A stretch of DNA of 64,000 nt from JACVCS01 sp038328575 (GTDB lineage: Bacteria > Planctomycetota > Phycisphaerae > Phycisphaerales > UBA1924), in assembly GCA_038328575.1 (NCBI GenBank), contig JBBQMD010000001.1, forward strand, positions 124,001-188,000. Reading direction: 5' to 3'. Below, piece after piece: positions 19,154-26,404 of the stretch. Made by a program: the position numbers and the translations under genes. How positions within the stretch are numbered: position 1 is the first letter of the stretch; every line of letters begins with the position of its first letter. The notes beneath the pieces are model-generated. The model saw only the letters and a program-made list of their open reading frames with translations, did not search any database and was not told the DNA's origin.

Positions 19154-19616
19154 AGAGCGGAGGATAGGAATCGCTGCGCGTGCGGGTCGTGTGGGTGGCT
19201 GGCGTTGTCGGCGCGGGGTCGGGCGCAGTGACGACGGCTCCGATCACGCCTCGTTGCGGGGCTGATCTGGTGGTTTTCATCTCGAGCGTGATCGCTTCGG
19301 AAGGCCTGTCGAGGCGACGAAGTGAGACTCTCGTCAAGGGTCGAGGTTGAGTCCGGGGCACTTGTTTGCACATTTCTCGGGTCGCGATTGTGACTGGATT
19401 TCAACGAGGCTGCATCGTTGCGCCTGCAAGAAACCCCTTAAAACCGCTTGGAATCAGGGGGATTCAAGATTACACGAGATAAAGTGCATCAAAAACAACC
19501 CAAAAACCGCTAATTCACATCGCCCCGGGACTTGAACAACGCTTCAGGAACCGCTAAAACATGGGCGTGTCGCAGTGGAACTGTGACAAAATACCCTTTT
19601 CCCACGGAGAAAACGC
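19154..19616. other. Intergenic region upstream of the HU-like gene
   Basis: 463 bp, clearly richer in A and T than its surroundings from about 19330 onward. It carries the motif AAACCGCT or close copies three times (near 19441, 19504 and 19549) and the promoter of the HU-like gene. A 62-codon reading frame at 19347-19535 does not look like protein. The repeated octamer may be a binding site for a regulator or for the HU-like protein itself (inference). Confidence 0.4.
19532..19560 (+). promoter_or_regulatory. Candidate promoter of the HU-like gene
   Basis: TTGAAC (19532-19537), 17-bp spacer, TAAAAC (19555-19560), each matching the sigma-70 consensus at 4 of 6 positions. The predicted 5' UTR is about 50 nt and contains GGAG at 19606-19609, 7 nt before the ATG. 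Confidence 0.45.
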
Positions 19617-19973
19617 ATGGCCGCAAAGTCCGCACCCAAGGTCGCCAAGGTCGCCAAGATCGAACCCGCCAAGAAGATTCGTGGCAAGAGCGACTTCTAC
19701 AAGCTCGTCGGAGATCACTCCGGCCTGAAGCGCAAGGACATCGCCACGGTCTTTGAGGTCATGGGCAAGGTGATCGCCGCTGACTTGTCCAAGAAGGGCC
19801 CGCGCGTCTTCAACGTGCCGGGCATGATGAAGATCATCGCGAAGGAGAAGCCCGCTGTGAAGGCTGGCATGTGGAAGAACCCCTTCACCGGCGCCGACGA
19901 GATGCGCAAGGCGAAGCCCGCCTCCACCGTTGTCAAGATCCGCGCTTTGAAGGCCCTCAAGGCCATGGTGTGA
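19617..19973 (+). CDS. HU-like histone-type DNA-binding protein
   Basis: A 118-residue basic protein. About 25 residues rich in Ala, Lys and Pro (MAAKSAPKVAKVAKI) precede a domain with the HU/IHF layout: a helical half (DFYKLVGDHSGLKRKDIATV), a beta-arm region, and the end NPFTGADEMRKAKPASTVVK leading into KALKAMV, which parallels HU NPQTGEEI...KALKDAV. It probably bends and compacts DNA. The N-terminal Lys/Ala extension resembles the tails of HU proteins in other phyla. It is monocistronic, with its own promoter, a good ribosome site (GGAG, 7-nt spacing) and a strong terminator, which suggests high expression. The HU assignment rests on the C-terminal match and size; the core is diverged. 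Confidence 0.75.
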   Translation: MAAKSAPKVAKVAKIEPAKKIRGKSDFYKLVGDHSGLKRKDIATVFEVMGKVIAADLSKKGPRVFNVPGMMKIIAKEKPAVKAGMWKNPFTGADEMRKAKPASTVVKIRALKALKAMV

Positions 19974-20036
19974 GGTCCGGTCCGTCTCCGGGCGGGCCTG
20001 ACTCTTGAGCCTGATTGACACGAAGCGATCAACGAA

Positions 20037-20069
20037 CCCCGGCCACGTTGGTCGGGGATTTTTGTTTTT
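20037..20069 (+). terminator. Rho-independent terminator of the HU-like gene
   Basis: A 9-bp stem CCCCGGCCA / TGGTCGGGG (one G-T pair) with a 3-nt loop, followed by ATTTTTGTTTTT. It lies 64 bp after the stop codon. Confidence 0.85.
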
Positions 20070-20129
20070 GACTCGAAGATCTACGCCGCGATGTGACGAC
20101 GCCGACACTGCTCACGACGCCCACGCTGC

Positions 20130-20915
20130 TTAAGACGCCGTGGGTATGGGTGACAAGGGCGCCGTGGGCAGGCTGGCGATCTCCAGCACGCGCCCGCTGA
20201 TCTCGTACTGCGGCAGCCCGCGGTCGGTGAGGCCCAGCAGAATGCCGGTCGTGCGTTTGCCGTCGGGCGTGGTCAGCGGGTGCTGATGCCCGACGCCCCA
20301 GAGCAGCGGACGGGCATTGGCGAGGAGGACCGGCAGGCTCGGCGGGTGGCTCAACGCTCGCACCAGATCATTGATCAAACGCATGGAGATTGCGTCGGTG
20401 TTGACCTCGCGACCGAGCACGTCTTTGAGCGTTGTCGCACTGGCGTGCAACTCGGCCGGAAGGTGATCGCTGGAAAAGTCTGCGTTGATGCCCACGCCGA
20501 TCAGGACCACTGGGCCGGAGAGAGAGCTTGGGCGGACGATCTCGGTCAGGATTCCAGCGACTTTTCGGCCGCCGATCATCACGTCGTTGGGAAGTTTCAG
20601 CGCCAGAACGTGCGGCGTGCCTTCGAGTTCCGGCGCGATCGCGTCATGGACCGCCATCCCGGCGCGGAGGGCGAGCGAGGGATGCAGGAGGGCGTCGGGG
20701 TCGCTGCGCTGAATGGGCCAGGCGAGGGTGAGCCAGACGCCGCCGCGCGGGCTGGCCCAGCCGCGCCCGCGTTGACCGATGCCGGCGTTCTGCGTGCGCG
20801 CGATGATGACGCGTGGGAGCGAGGCGCCCGCGACGAGCAACTGGCGCGCAGCGATCGAGGTCGATCCGAGCTGCTCGAACCGTTCAATCGCCAGCGATGC
20901 TGTCTGAAGACCCAT
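20130..20915 (-). CDS. birA: Biotin--[acetyl-CoA carboxylase] ligase
   Basis: Enzyme that activates biotin with ATP and transfers it to the carrier lysine of acetyl-CoA carboxylase and similar enzymes. 261 residues, catalytic domain only, with no N-terminal winged helix, so it is a group I ligase without the repressor function of E. coli BirA. Motifs: LGSTSIAARQLL, AGIGQRGRGWASPRGG (biotinyl-AMP loop), LALKLPNDVMIGGRKVAGIL (usually KWPND; here KLPND) and VLIGVGINADF. The start is taken as the ATG at 20915, 6 nt downstream of a TACGCT; the GTG at 20918 is the alternative. It overlaps no other gene and starts 36 bp after the stop of the PEP-CTERM gene. Confidence 0.92.
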   Translation of the reverse strand: MGLQTASLAIERFEQLGSTSIAARQLLVAGASLPRVIIARTQNAGIGQRGRGWASPRGGVWLTLAWPIQRSDPDALLHPSLALRAGMAVHDAIAPELEGTPHVLALKLPNDVMIGGRKVAGILTEIVRPSSLSGPVVLIGVGINADFSSDHLPAELHASATTLKDVLGREVNTDAISMRLINDLVRALSHPPSLPVLLANARPLLWGVGHQHPLTTPDGKRTTGILLGLTDRGLPQYEISGRVLEIASLPTAPLSPIPTAS

Positions 20916-20921
20916 CACTGG

Positions 20922-20955
20922 AGCGTAGCGTACTGACGGACATTGCCTTGCTCAA
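20922..20955 (-). promoter_or_regulatory. birA promoter with tandem TACGCT -10 boxes
   Basis: Read on the minus strand: TTGAGC (20950-20955), a 17-bp spacer, then two overlapping TACGCT hexamers (20927-20932 and 20922-20927). The nearer one ends 6 nt before the ATG at 20915, so the message has almost no leader. The -35 overlaps the stop codon of the upstream gene. Confidence 0.55.
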
Positions 20956-21881
20956 CGACGGCGGCGGCTGGCCAAGATCCCGGCCAGCGCCATGAGGGCC
21001 GCGGTGCCCGGCGAGGGGATCAGGCCGGTGTATCCCGGTAAGTGAACCTCGCTGCGCTGGTCAAGCTCGCGCACCGCAACGGATCCCTCAATCACGCTGG
21101 CAAACTCCAGGCGTGCGCCGGGAGCGAGCAGCGAGCCGCGGAGCGAACCACCGTTGAGCCAGTTGATGTTGGCCGCGTCTGCGAAGTTCCAGATAACGCG
21201 TGAGTACACGTTCGGGTTGACGAAGTTGCCGACGAAGTTGCCCATCGACCAGCCGATGGTTAAGCCGGTCACGTTCATCACGACGCTGGTGGCGCCGTTG
21301 AGGTTGATGTCAATCTGCTGCACGTTCGAGTTGCCGAACAGGCTGCTGGCGGCGAAGTTGAAGATCGCGGCACCGTCAGACGCCGGGACGCAGTTGAACA
21401 CGACACCTGCCGGCTGACCGGAAGGGAAGTTCACGGTGTTGGTCGCGGCTCGCGCGATCATCAGCAACGAGGCGGATTCGAGCTGCGCGCGAACGCTGGC
21501 GACGGTCGATGCGATGCTGCCCGAGTTATCGATGATCTCGTTGCCGCCCGGGCCGTTGAAGTTGACGTTGCCCGAGCGCGTGCCAGCGCGGCGCAGATCA
21601 CCCGCGGCGATGTTGATGTTGTTCGTCGTGATGTTGCCGCCGACGGTCAGCACGTCGGTGGTGCCGAAGTTGGAGGCGGGCAGCAGGCGCAGGCCGTAGT
21701 CGGAGGCGGGGCCGCCGAGATTGCCGCCGATGAGCGTGCGGCCGAACACGTTGGACGTGCTCGTGGCGTTCTCAAAGACGATGAGGTTGTAATCCTGGAG
21801 CAGGTTGGCGCGGGCCGCGCTGACGGACAGCATGGAACCGACGCAAGCAGCGATCGCGCAACGTGATAGAAAAATGGGCAT
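20952..21881 (-). CDS. Choice-of-anchor A family exported protein with PEP-CTERM-like sorting tail
   Basis: A 309-residue exported protein. The N-terminus is a signal peptide (MPIFLSRCAIAACVG, cleavage near ARA). The body matches the choice-of-anchor A domain: NLIVFENATSTSNVFGRTLI, DVLTVGGNITTNNINI, then WNFADAANINWLNGG and LRGSLLAPGARLEF. The C-terminus is IPSPGTAALMALAGI followed by LASRRRR: a Pro-containing motif, hydrophobic helix and Arg cluster, as in PEP-CTERM tails processed by exosortase. The ATG at 21881 is chosen because GAGGAGAGAG immediately precedes it; seven further upstream codons lack support. Proteins of this type are surface or matrix proteins; no exosortase gene is in the window. 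Confidence 0.85.
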   Translation of the reverse strand: MPIFLSRCAIAACVGSMLSVSAARANLLQDYNLIVFENATSTSNVFGRTLIGGNLGGPASDYGLRLLPASNFGTTDVLTVGGNITTNNINIAAGDLRRAGTRSGNVNFNGPGGNEIIDNSGSIASTVASVRAQLESASLLMIARAATNTVNFPSGQPAGVVFNCVPASDGAAIFNFAASSLFGNSNVQQIDINLNGATSVVMNVTGLTIGWSMGNFVGNFVNPNVYSRVIWNFADAANINWLNGGSLRGSLLAPGARLEFASVIEGSVAVRELDQRSEVHLPGYTGLIPSPGTAALMALAGILASRRRR

Positions 21882-22184
21882 CTCTCTCTCCTCATAGACC
21901 AATGGTCGGACTGTCCCGGCACCGAGACGGAATGATCAGCGCCTGACCGAGCGGAAGCAACTGCACCAGATGGGCGAGCCACAATTTGAGTGGTTCCCCG
22001 AAGCTCGCGAGCCTCGTTAGGCCCCGCAGATTGCCCAAGTTCTCTTGCTGAGGCCGGTCGTTGGGCAGTTGTGGAGCCGGTTCGGAGCGAGGGATTGGCA
22101 ACTCGGGCGACGTGAGTTGGTCGCGCTTGGGCGGGCGCTCGCATAACGCTCACCCCAGCGAACCGGCGCTACGCTCCATTGCTC
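21882..22184. other. Divergent intergenic region
   Basis: 303 bp between the PEP-CTERM protein and the oxidase gene. No gene or repeat is recognised. A TACGCT at 22170-22175 lies 9 nt before the oxidase ATG. Confidence 0.4.
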
Positions 22185-23267
22185 ATGAAGATCGGTGTGA
22201 TCGGGACGGGCGTGATCGGGCTCAGCAGCGCAGTAGCGCTGCGACGCCATGGGAACGCCGTCGTCACCGTTTATTTTCGAGACGACCTGGCGGACACGAC
22301 GTCCTCGCGTGCCGGCGCGGTGTTTACGCCGTTTGACGCTGGCGAGCACGCGGCTTGGATCGGTGGCTCATTGCGGACGTTCCGCGATTTGGCCCGCACG
22401 CAACGGAAGTCGGGCGTGCGCATCGGCACGGCGCACGAGTATCTTGCGCGCAACGATCCGATCCCGGCGTGGACGAGCATTGTCGGCGGCGTGCGGCCGT
22501 TTACGAGAGCGTGGTGCTCGGACGCGGCTCCTGCGCACGGCTTCGATATTGACGTTCCGATGATGGACATGCGGGTGTATCTCGCGTGGCTGAGGGCACA
22601 TGCCCTGGAGTTGGGCGTGCGGTTTGTCCAGCGCGATGTTCGCTCATTCGCGAGCGTGTTTCAAGACGGTGCCGAGGCCATCGTCAACTGCGCCGGGCTC
22701 GGTGCCCGCGAGCTTTGCGATGACCCCTTCGTGCGGCCCATGCGAGGCCAGCTCCTGCACGTCGCCAACACCCGCGGCCATACCGACGCCATCGCCACCC
22801 TCGAGCCGAATGGCGGCATCACGTACATCTATCCGTTCCCCGACTACATCGTCTTGGGCGGCACGTACGAGCTGGACCAGTCGCGCTGCGAGACTGACGA
22901 GGCGAGTCTGAGCGACATCCTCGCACGCTGCCAGCGTCTGATGGCTTCGCACACCGGCGAGAACGCGGACTTCCTGGGCGCTTCGGTTCTGCGGCGCATC
23001 GCGGGATTGCGCCCGGCGCGCGTGGTCAATGGGTGTCATGAGCACGTGCGGCTGGAGATTGAGATTTCGAGCCGCGGCCCGATCGTGCATAACTACGGGC
23101 ACGGTCGCGCCGGGGTCACGCTGAGCTGGGGATGCGCGGACGCGGTCGTTGCGCTGCTGGACGAAGCGACCAACGCGGGTATAGCGGCGCAGAGTGCGCG
23201 AGAAAGCGAGGACGGCAGCCCGCGTCGCGATCTCACCCCGTGGCCCGCGCCGAGTGTCCGAGGCTGA
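22185..23267 (+). CDS. FAD-dependent D-amino-acid-oxidase-like enzyme
   Basis: A 360-residue flavoprotein of the DAO family, which oxidises D-amino acids (or related amines) to imino acids with H2O2 release. The FAD-binding start is MKIGVIGTGVIGLSSAVALR (GxGxxG), followed by TSSRAGAVFTPF, where DAO proteins bind the flavin and substrate. IVNCAGLGARELC and PMRGQLLHV match DAO, as do GGTYELDQ, RRIAGLRPAR and IVHNYGHGRAGVTLSWGCA near the C-terminus. The ATG at 22185 is the natural start; TACGCT ends 9 nt upstream and there is no ribosome site. Its 3' end overlaps that of the racemase-like gene by 35 bp, tail to tail, and the two may both concern D-amino acids. Substrate specificity cannot be read from sequence. 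Confidence 0.85.
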   Translation: MKIGVIGTGVIGLSSAVALRRHGNAVVTVYFRDDLADTTSSRAGAVFTPFDAGEHAAWIGGSLRTFRDLARTQRKSGVRIGTAHEYLARNDPIPAWTSIVGGVRPFTRAWCSDAAPAHGFDIDVPMMDMRVYLAWLRAHALELGVRFVQRDVRSFASVFQDGAEAIVNCAGLGARELCDDPFVRPMRGQLLHVANTRGHTDAIATLEPNGGITYIYPFPDYIVLGGTYELDQSRCETDEASLSDILARCQRLMASHTGENADFLGASVLRRIAGLRPARVVNGCHEHVRLEIEISSRGPIVHNYGHGRAGVTLSWGCADAVVALLDEATNAGIAAQSARESEDGSPRRDLTPWPAPSVRG

Positions 23268-23943
23268 AGCGAACGGCGCCCTCAGCAAGCAGCGCCGTCG
23301 CGTCGTACATGGGTAGCGGCGAGTGCTCCTGGCTCAGGATCAGCGGCGCTTCGGAGCATCCGAGGATCACGCCCTCGGCGCCGCGCTCGCCCATGCGATC
23401 GATCGCGTCGATGAGCTTTCTGCGGCTTTCTGGGAGCACGATGCCGTGGACGAGTTCGCGGAAGATGATGCCGTCGATGATCTCGGCGTCGTCGGGAGAG
23501 GGCGCGATGACCTTGACGCCGCGCAGGCCCAGCATGGTCTGATACGTCGAACCGAACATCACCATCTTGGTACCAATGAGGCCGACGGTCTTGCGCTTGT
23601 CGCCCGTGACGGCGTCGGTGACCAGGTCGGTCATCGTGAGCCAGGGGATCGGGCTGCGCGGCTCGGCGAGCTGCACGGCGTGCTGCATCAGGTTGTCCGG
23701 CGTGATCGCAAACTCGGCGCCGCACTTGGCCAGCGCGAGCGCGGACTTGATCAGCAAGTCGCTGATGGTGTGCCAGTCGTCGCGCAGGACCGCGTCGAGG
23801 TAGAGTTCAAATGGCTCGTTGTGAAGCGTGACGGCGGGGTGGCCGGTATCGCCGAGGCGTGCGGTGCATGAGCGAGCGATGTCCCGATAACACAGCGCAG
23901 CCCCCTCGGGGCTGACCGCCGCGATGCCGATGTGCTTTGTCAC
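23233..23943 (-). CDS. Aspartate/glutamate racemase-family protein
   Basis: A 236-residue member of the Asp/Glu/hydantoin racemase family. It opens with HIGIAAVSPEGAALCYRDI and ends with the second active-site region EGVILGCSEAPLIL, which carries the conserved catalytic Cys. In the first active-site region the family has [C/T]NT, but here the sequence is ITPDNLMQHA, with Asp before Asn and Leu for Thr, so one of the two acid/base residues is changed. The GTG at 23943 is supported by a perfect AGGAGG 6 nt upstream; the frame is open to 24162 but that stretch is intergenic. It overlaps the oxidase gene at its 3' end. It could be an active racemase of altered specificity or an isomerase. Confidence 0.8.
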   Translation of the reverse strand: MTKHIGIAAVSPEGAALCYRDIARSCTARLGDTGHPAVTLHNEPFELYLDAVLRDDWHTISDLLIKSALALAKCGAEFAITPDNLMQHAVQLAEPRSPIPWLTMTDLVTDAVTGDKRKTVGLIGTKMVMFGSTYQTMLGLRGVKVIAPSPDDAEIIDGIIFRELVHGIVLPESRRKLIDAIDRMGERGAEGVILGCSEAPLILSQEHSPLPMYDATALLAEGAVRFSLGHSARATG

Positions 23944-24064
23944 GGAAGGCCTCCTGAGGGCGAACCGAAGCCGATCATCGGCGGCCCTGCGTCCCCTCAT
24001 CGAAAGCGATTGGCGATCAGAAGTCAAACGCATTCGCTCGCCTTCGTCCGTAATGTTCATGCTC

Positions 24065-24625
24065 ATGGACGCCTCGCCTTCAGATCCGTTTGACGTGCTC
24101 GGCCTGCGGCCGACGTTTGACCTTTCGGCGGCTGAGATCGACCGAGCGTTCTTGGCGCGCATGGCCCGGGCCCACCCGGATCATCAGACAAGCCCGGCGG
24201 ACCCTGGGACAGATATCGCCCATCTCGCGGGCGAACTCAACCGCGCGCGGTCAATCCTTTCTGATGCGGAACTGCGTGCGCAGGCGCTGCTCTCCCGGCT
24301 TGGGGGGCGACGGAAGGAAGATGATCGGGCCCTGCCCGAAGGGTTCCTTGTACAGATGATGGAGACGCGATCAACGATTGACGAGGAGCGCGCCGAACTC
24401 GCTGGTGAGCCCGGAGACGTGGCCGCCAAGGAGCGACAGTCCGAAGCGTTTCTGGATCGCTGGGAGACTTGGGGCGACGCGCGGAGGCAGCGGCACATTG
24501 ATGCTGTGCGGTCGCACTTCGCGTCGCTGAGCGGTCCGCCGGACCCTTCGGTGTTGCGCCGGATCCGCACCGAACTCAACGCGTGGCGTTACATCGAGCG
24601 GTTGCTGGAGCAACTTCGCAACTGA
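24065..24625 (+). CDS. hscB: HscB-like Fe-S assembly co-chaperone (J-domain protein)
   Basis: A 186-residue J-domain protein. The start DPFDVLGLRPTFDLSAAEID is typical of HscB rather than DnaJ, the HPD tripeptide is at residues 37-39, and the C-terminal part is a helical bundle like the HscB domain that binds IscU. HscB delivers the Fe-S scaffold protein to an Hsp70 (HscA). No iscU or hscA is nearby, so dnaK in this window or an unseen hscA may be the partner (inference). The start at 24065 is preferred because it is the normal family start and TAATGT lies 8 nt upstream; ATGs at 24053 and 24059 are alternatives. Confidence 0.8.
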   Translation: MDASPSDPFDVLGLRPTFDLSAAEIDRAFLARMARAHPDHQTSPADPGTDIAHLAGELNRARSILSDAELRAQALLSRLGGRRKEDDRALPEGFLVQMMETRSTIDEERAELAGEPGDVAAKERQSEAFLDRWETWGDARRQRHIDAVRSHFASLSGPPDPSVLRRIRTELNAWRYIERLLEQLRN

Positions 24626-24770
24626 CCGGCGATGTGAGGACACTTCGGCTTGTTTCTTCGTCTCGGTTTGGGCGTGGCGCGTTGAGCTCGGACGTTTCTC
24701 GTATCTCCGTCTCGCATCCTTACGCTTGCGTGACGACGTTTGCCTCTCACCTTTCTCGATTGGCTCACGC

Positions 24771-25211
24771 ATGAATCCGCTTGCACTCTTGGCCGCGCTT
24801 GTGTCTGGTGCTTTTCTGCCCTTTCAAGCGGCGTCGAACCGTGAGATGGGCAAGACGCTTGGGCACGCGCTGCACGGCTCACTGGTCAACTTTATCGGCG
24901 GAACGGTCGCGCTCCTCATGCTCATCACGATCATGCGACTCCAGCCCAACCTCGACCGCATCTGGGCGGCACCGTGGTGGTCGTGGATTGGCGGCCTGAT
25001 GGGCGCGACGATGGTGACCTCGGCGATCGTCTTCTCGCCGAAGATCGGCACGGTAGCGTTCTTCGCTGCGATGGTTTGCGGGCAGATGCTGGCGTCGCTG
25101 CTGGTCGATTCCACGGGCATGATGAATATGCCGCGGGTGGACATCACTTGGGCCCGGGTGCTGGGGTGCCTGCTGGTGATCAGCGGCGTGATCCTGGTGA
25201 CTCGCGCTTGA
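24771..25211 (+). CDS. DMT-superfamily small membrane protein (YdcZ/DUF606 type)
   Basis: A 146-residue, very hydrophobic protein with about five membrane segments: LLAALVSGAFLPFQAASNRE, VNFIGGTVALLMLITIMRL, WWSWIGGLMGATMVTSAIVF, VAFFAAMVCGQMLASLLVDS and RVLGCLLVISGVILV. The Q/N near the end of the first helix and the GQMLASLLVD segment fit the DUF606 half-size transporters, which probably work as dimers. The substrate is unknown. The ATG at 24771 is the family start. A TACGCT at 24721 could be its -10, with a leader of about 40 nt. It lies 145 bp after hscB and may share its transcript. Confidence 0.8.
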   Translation: MNPLALLAALVSGAFLPFQAASNREMGKTLGHALHGSLVNFIGGTVALLMLITIMRLQPNLDRIWAAPWWSWIGGLMGATMVTSAIVFSPKIGTVAFFAAMVCGQMLASLLVDSTGMMNMPRVDITWARVLGCLLVISGVILVTRA

Positions 25212-25235
25212 TCGCAACGCCTCGCTCGCCCTAGC

Positions 25236-26393
25236 TCACGCAGAGGCACCGGCGCTCGCGGCCTGCGTGCTGACACCCGCGGCATCACCCACGCGGTACG
25301 CCAGATCCGGCTCGCGGCTGGGTCGATCTGCGATCGCCTTGGTTGCCCACACGCCGACCCAGTGATTGGGCTCGATCTCGTGCAAGTCATACTCGCCCGC
25401 TGGCCCGGCGCGCGGCGTCAGGTCTGCGGGGGCCTTGTGCCAGGGCCACCAGGGGCGCACGCCGCGCTCGCCCCCGGCGAGCATCACGAACTCCGCCTCA
25501 TTTTCGACCACCTCGCGGATGGTCACCAGCCGGTGGTCCTTGTGGCGCGTCTTGGGGATGCTTGCAAGCAGCCCGCGGGTGTAGGGGTGAAGCGGGCGAT
25601 CAAAGAGGTCGTAGACGTTTGCATACTCCACGACGCGCCCCGCGTACATCACGCACACGACGTCGGCGTTTTCAGCGACGACGCCCAGCGCGTGAGTGAT
25701 CAGCATGATCGCCATTTGGCGCTCGCGTTGCAGGTCGCGTAGCAACTCCAGAATCTGCGCCTGGATCGTGACATCCAGCGCAGTCGTGGGCTCATCGGCC
25801 AGCAGGAGCTTGGGCTGGCACGCCAGGGCCATCGCGATCATCACGCGCTGTCGCATGCCGCCGGAGAACTGGTGTGGATAGGCGCGCAGGCGGGTTTCGG
25901 GCGACGGGATGCCGACATCGCGCATCGAGCCGATCGCGATCGATTCCGCCTCGTCGATTCCCACGCGCTGGTGCAGGAGGATCGCCTCGACGATCTGATC
26001 GCCGATGGTGTACACCGGGTTGAGGCTTGTCATCGGCTCCTGAAAGATCATCGCGATCTCGTTGCCGCGGATTTGCCGCATGTCACGCTCGGGCATCGTC
26101 ACCAGATCGCGTTCGCCCCGGTCGGTTTGGAAGAGGATCTCCCCGCGATCAAACCGGCCCGGCGGGCGCGGCACGAGGTGGAGCGTGCTCATGGCGGTCA
26201 CGGACTTTCCGCAGCCGGACTCCCCCACCACCGCGAGCGTCTGGCGCGGGTAGATGCTCATGCGCACGCCGTCAACCGCCTGGATTCGCGGGCCGCCGCG
26301 ATTCTCGAACGACACCGCGAGGTCTTTGACCCTGATGAGCGGGACGCTTTCGTCGAGCGCCGCGTGAATCTTGTTGCCCGAAGACTTGGCCAT
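25236..26393 (-). CDS. Oligopeptide-type ABC transporter ATPase (OppD/DppD family)
   Basis: Energy-coupling ATPase of a peptide-type importer, 385 residues. Walker A GESGCGKSVT, Q-loop MIFQEPMTSLNPVYTIG, signature FSGGMRQRV, Walker B LLLADEPTTALDVT and H-loop MLITHALG are all present. A C-terminal oligopeptide-transporter extension follows (RPLHPYTRGLLASIP), then an unusual Trp/Pro-rich tail of about 80 residues. It is the last gene of a five-gene operon, 11 bp after the permease. No second ATPase (OppF) follows, so either this one forms a homodimer or the partner is encoded elsewhere. The start is the ATG at 26393; upstream codons of the open frame belong to the preceding permease in another frame. 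Confidence 0.92.
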   Translation of the reverse strand: MAKSSGNKIHAALDESVPLIRVKDLAVSFENRGGPRIQAVDGVRMSIYPRQTLAVVGESGCGKSVTAMSTLHLVPRPPGRFDRGEILFQTDRGERDLVTMPERDMRQIRGNEIAMIFQEPMTSLNPVYTIGDQIVEAILLHQRVGIDEAESIAIGSMRDVGIPSPETRLRAYPHQFSGGMRQRVMIAMALACQPKLLLADEPTTALDVTIQAQILELLRDLQRERQMAIMLITHALGVVAENADVVCVMYAGRVVEYANVYDLFDRPLHPYTRGLLASIPKTRHKDHRLVTIREVVENEAEFVMLAGGERGVRPWWPWHKAPADLTPRAGPAGEYDLHEIEPNHWVGVWATKAIADRPSREPDLAYRVGDAAGVSTQAASAGASA

Positions 26394-26404
26394 AGGAGTT
26401 CGCG

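Noticed and set aside
19347..19535. A 62-codon plus-strand frame upstream of the HU-like gene
   Set aside because: It lies in the promoter region, has no ribosome site, and its composition does not resemble protein.
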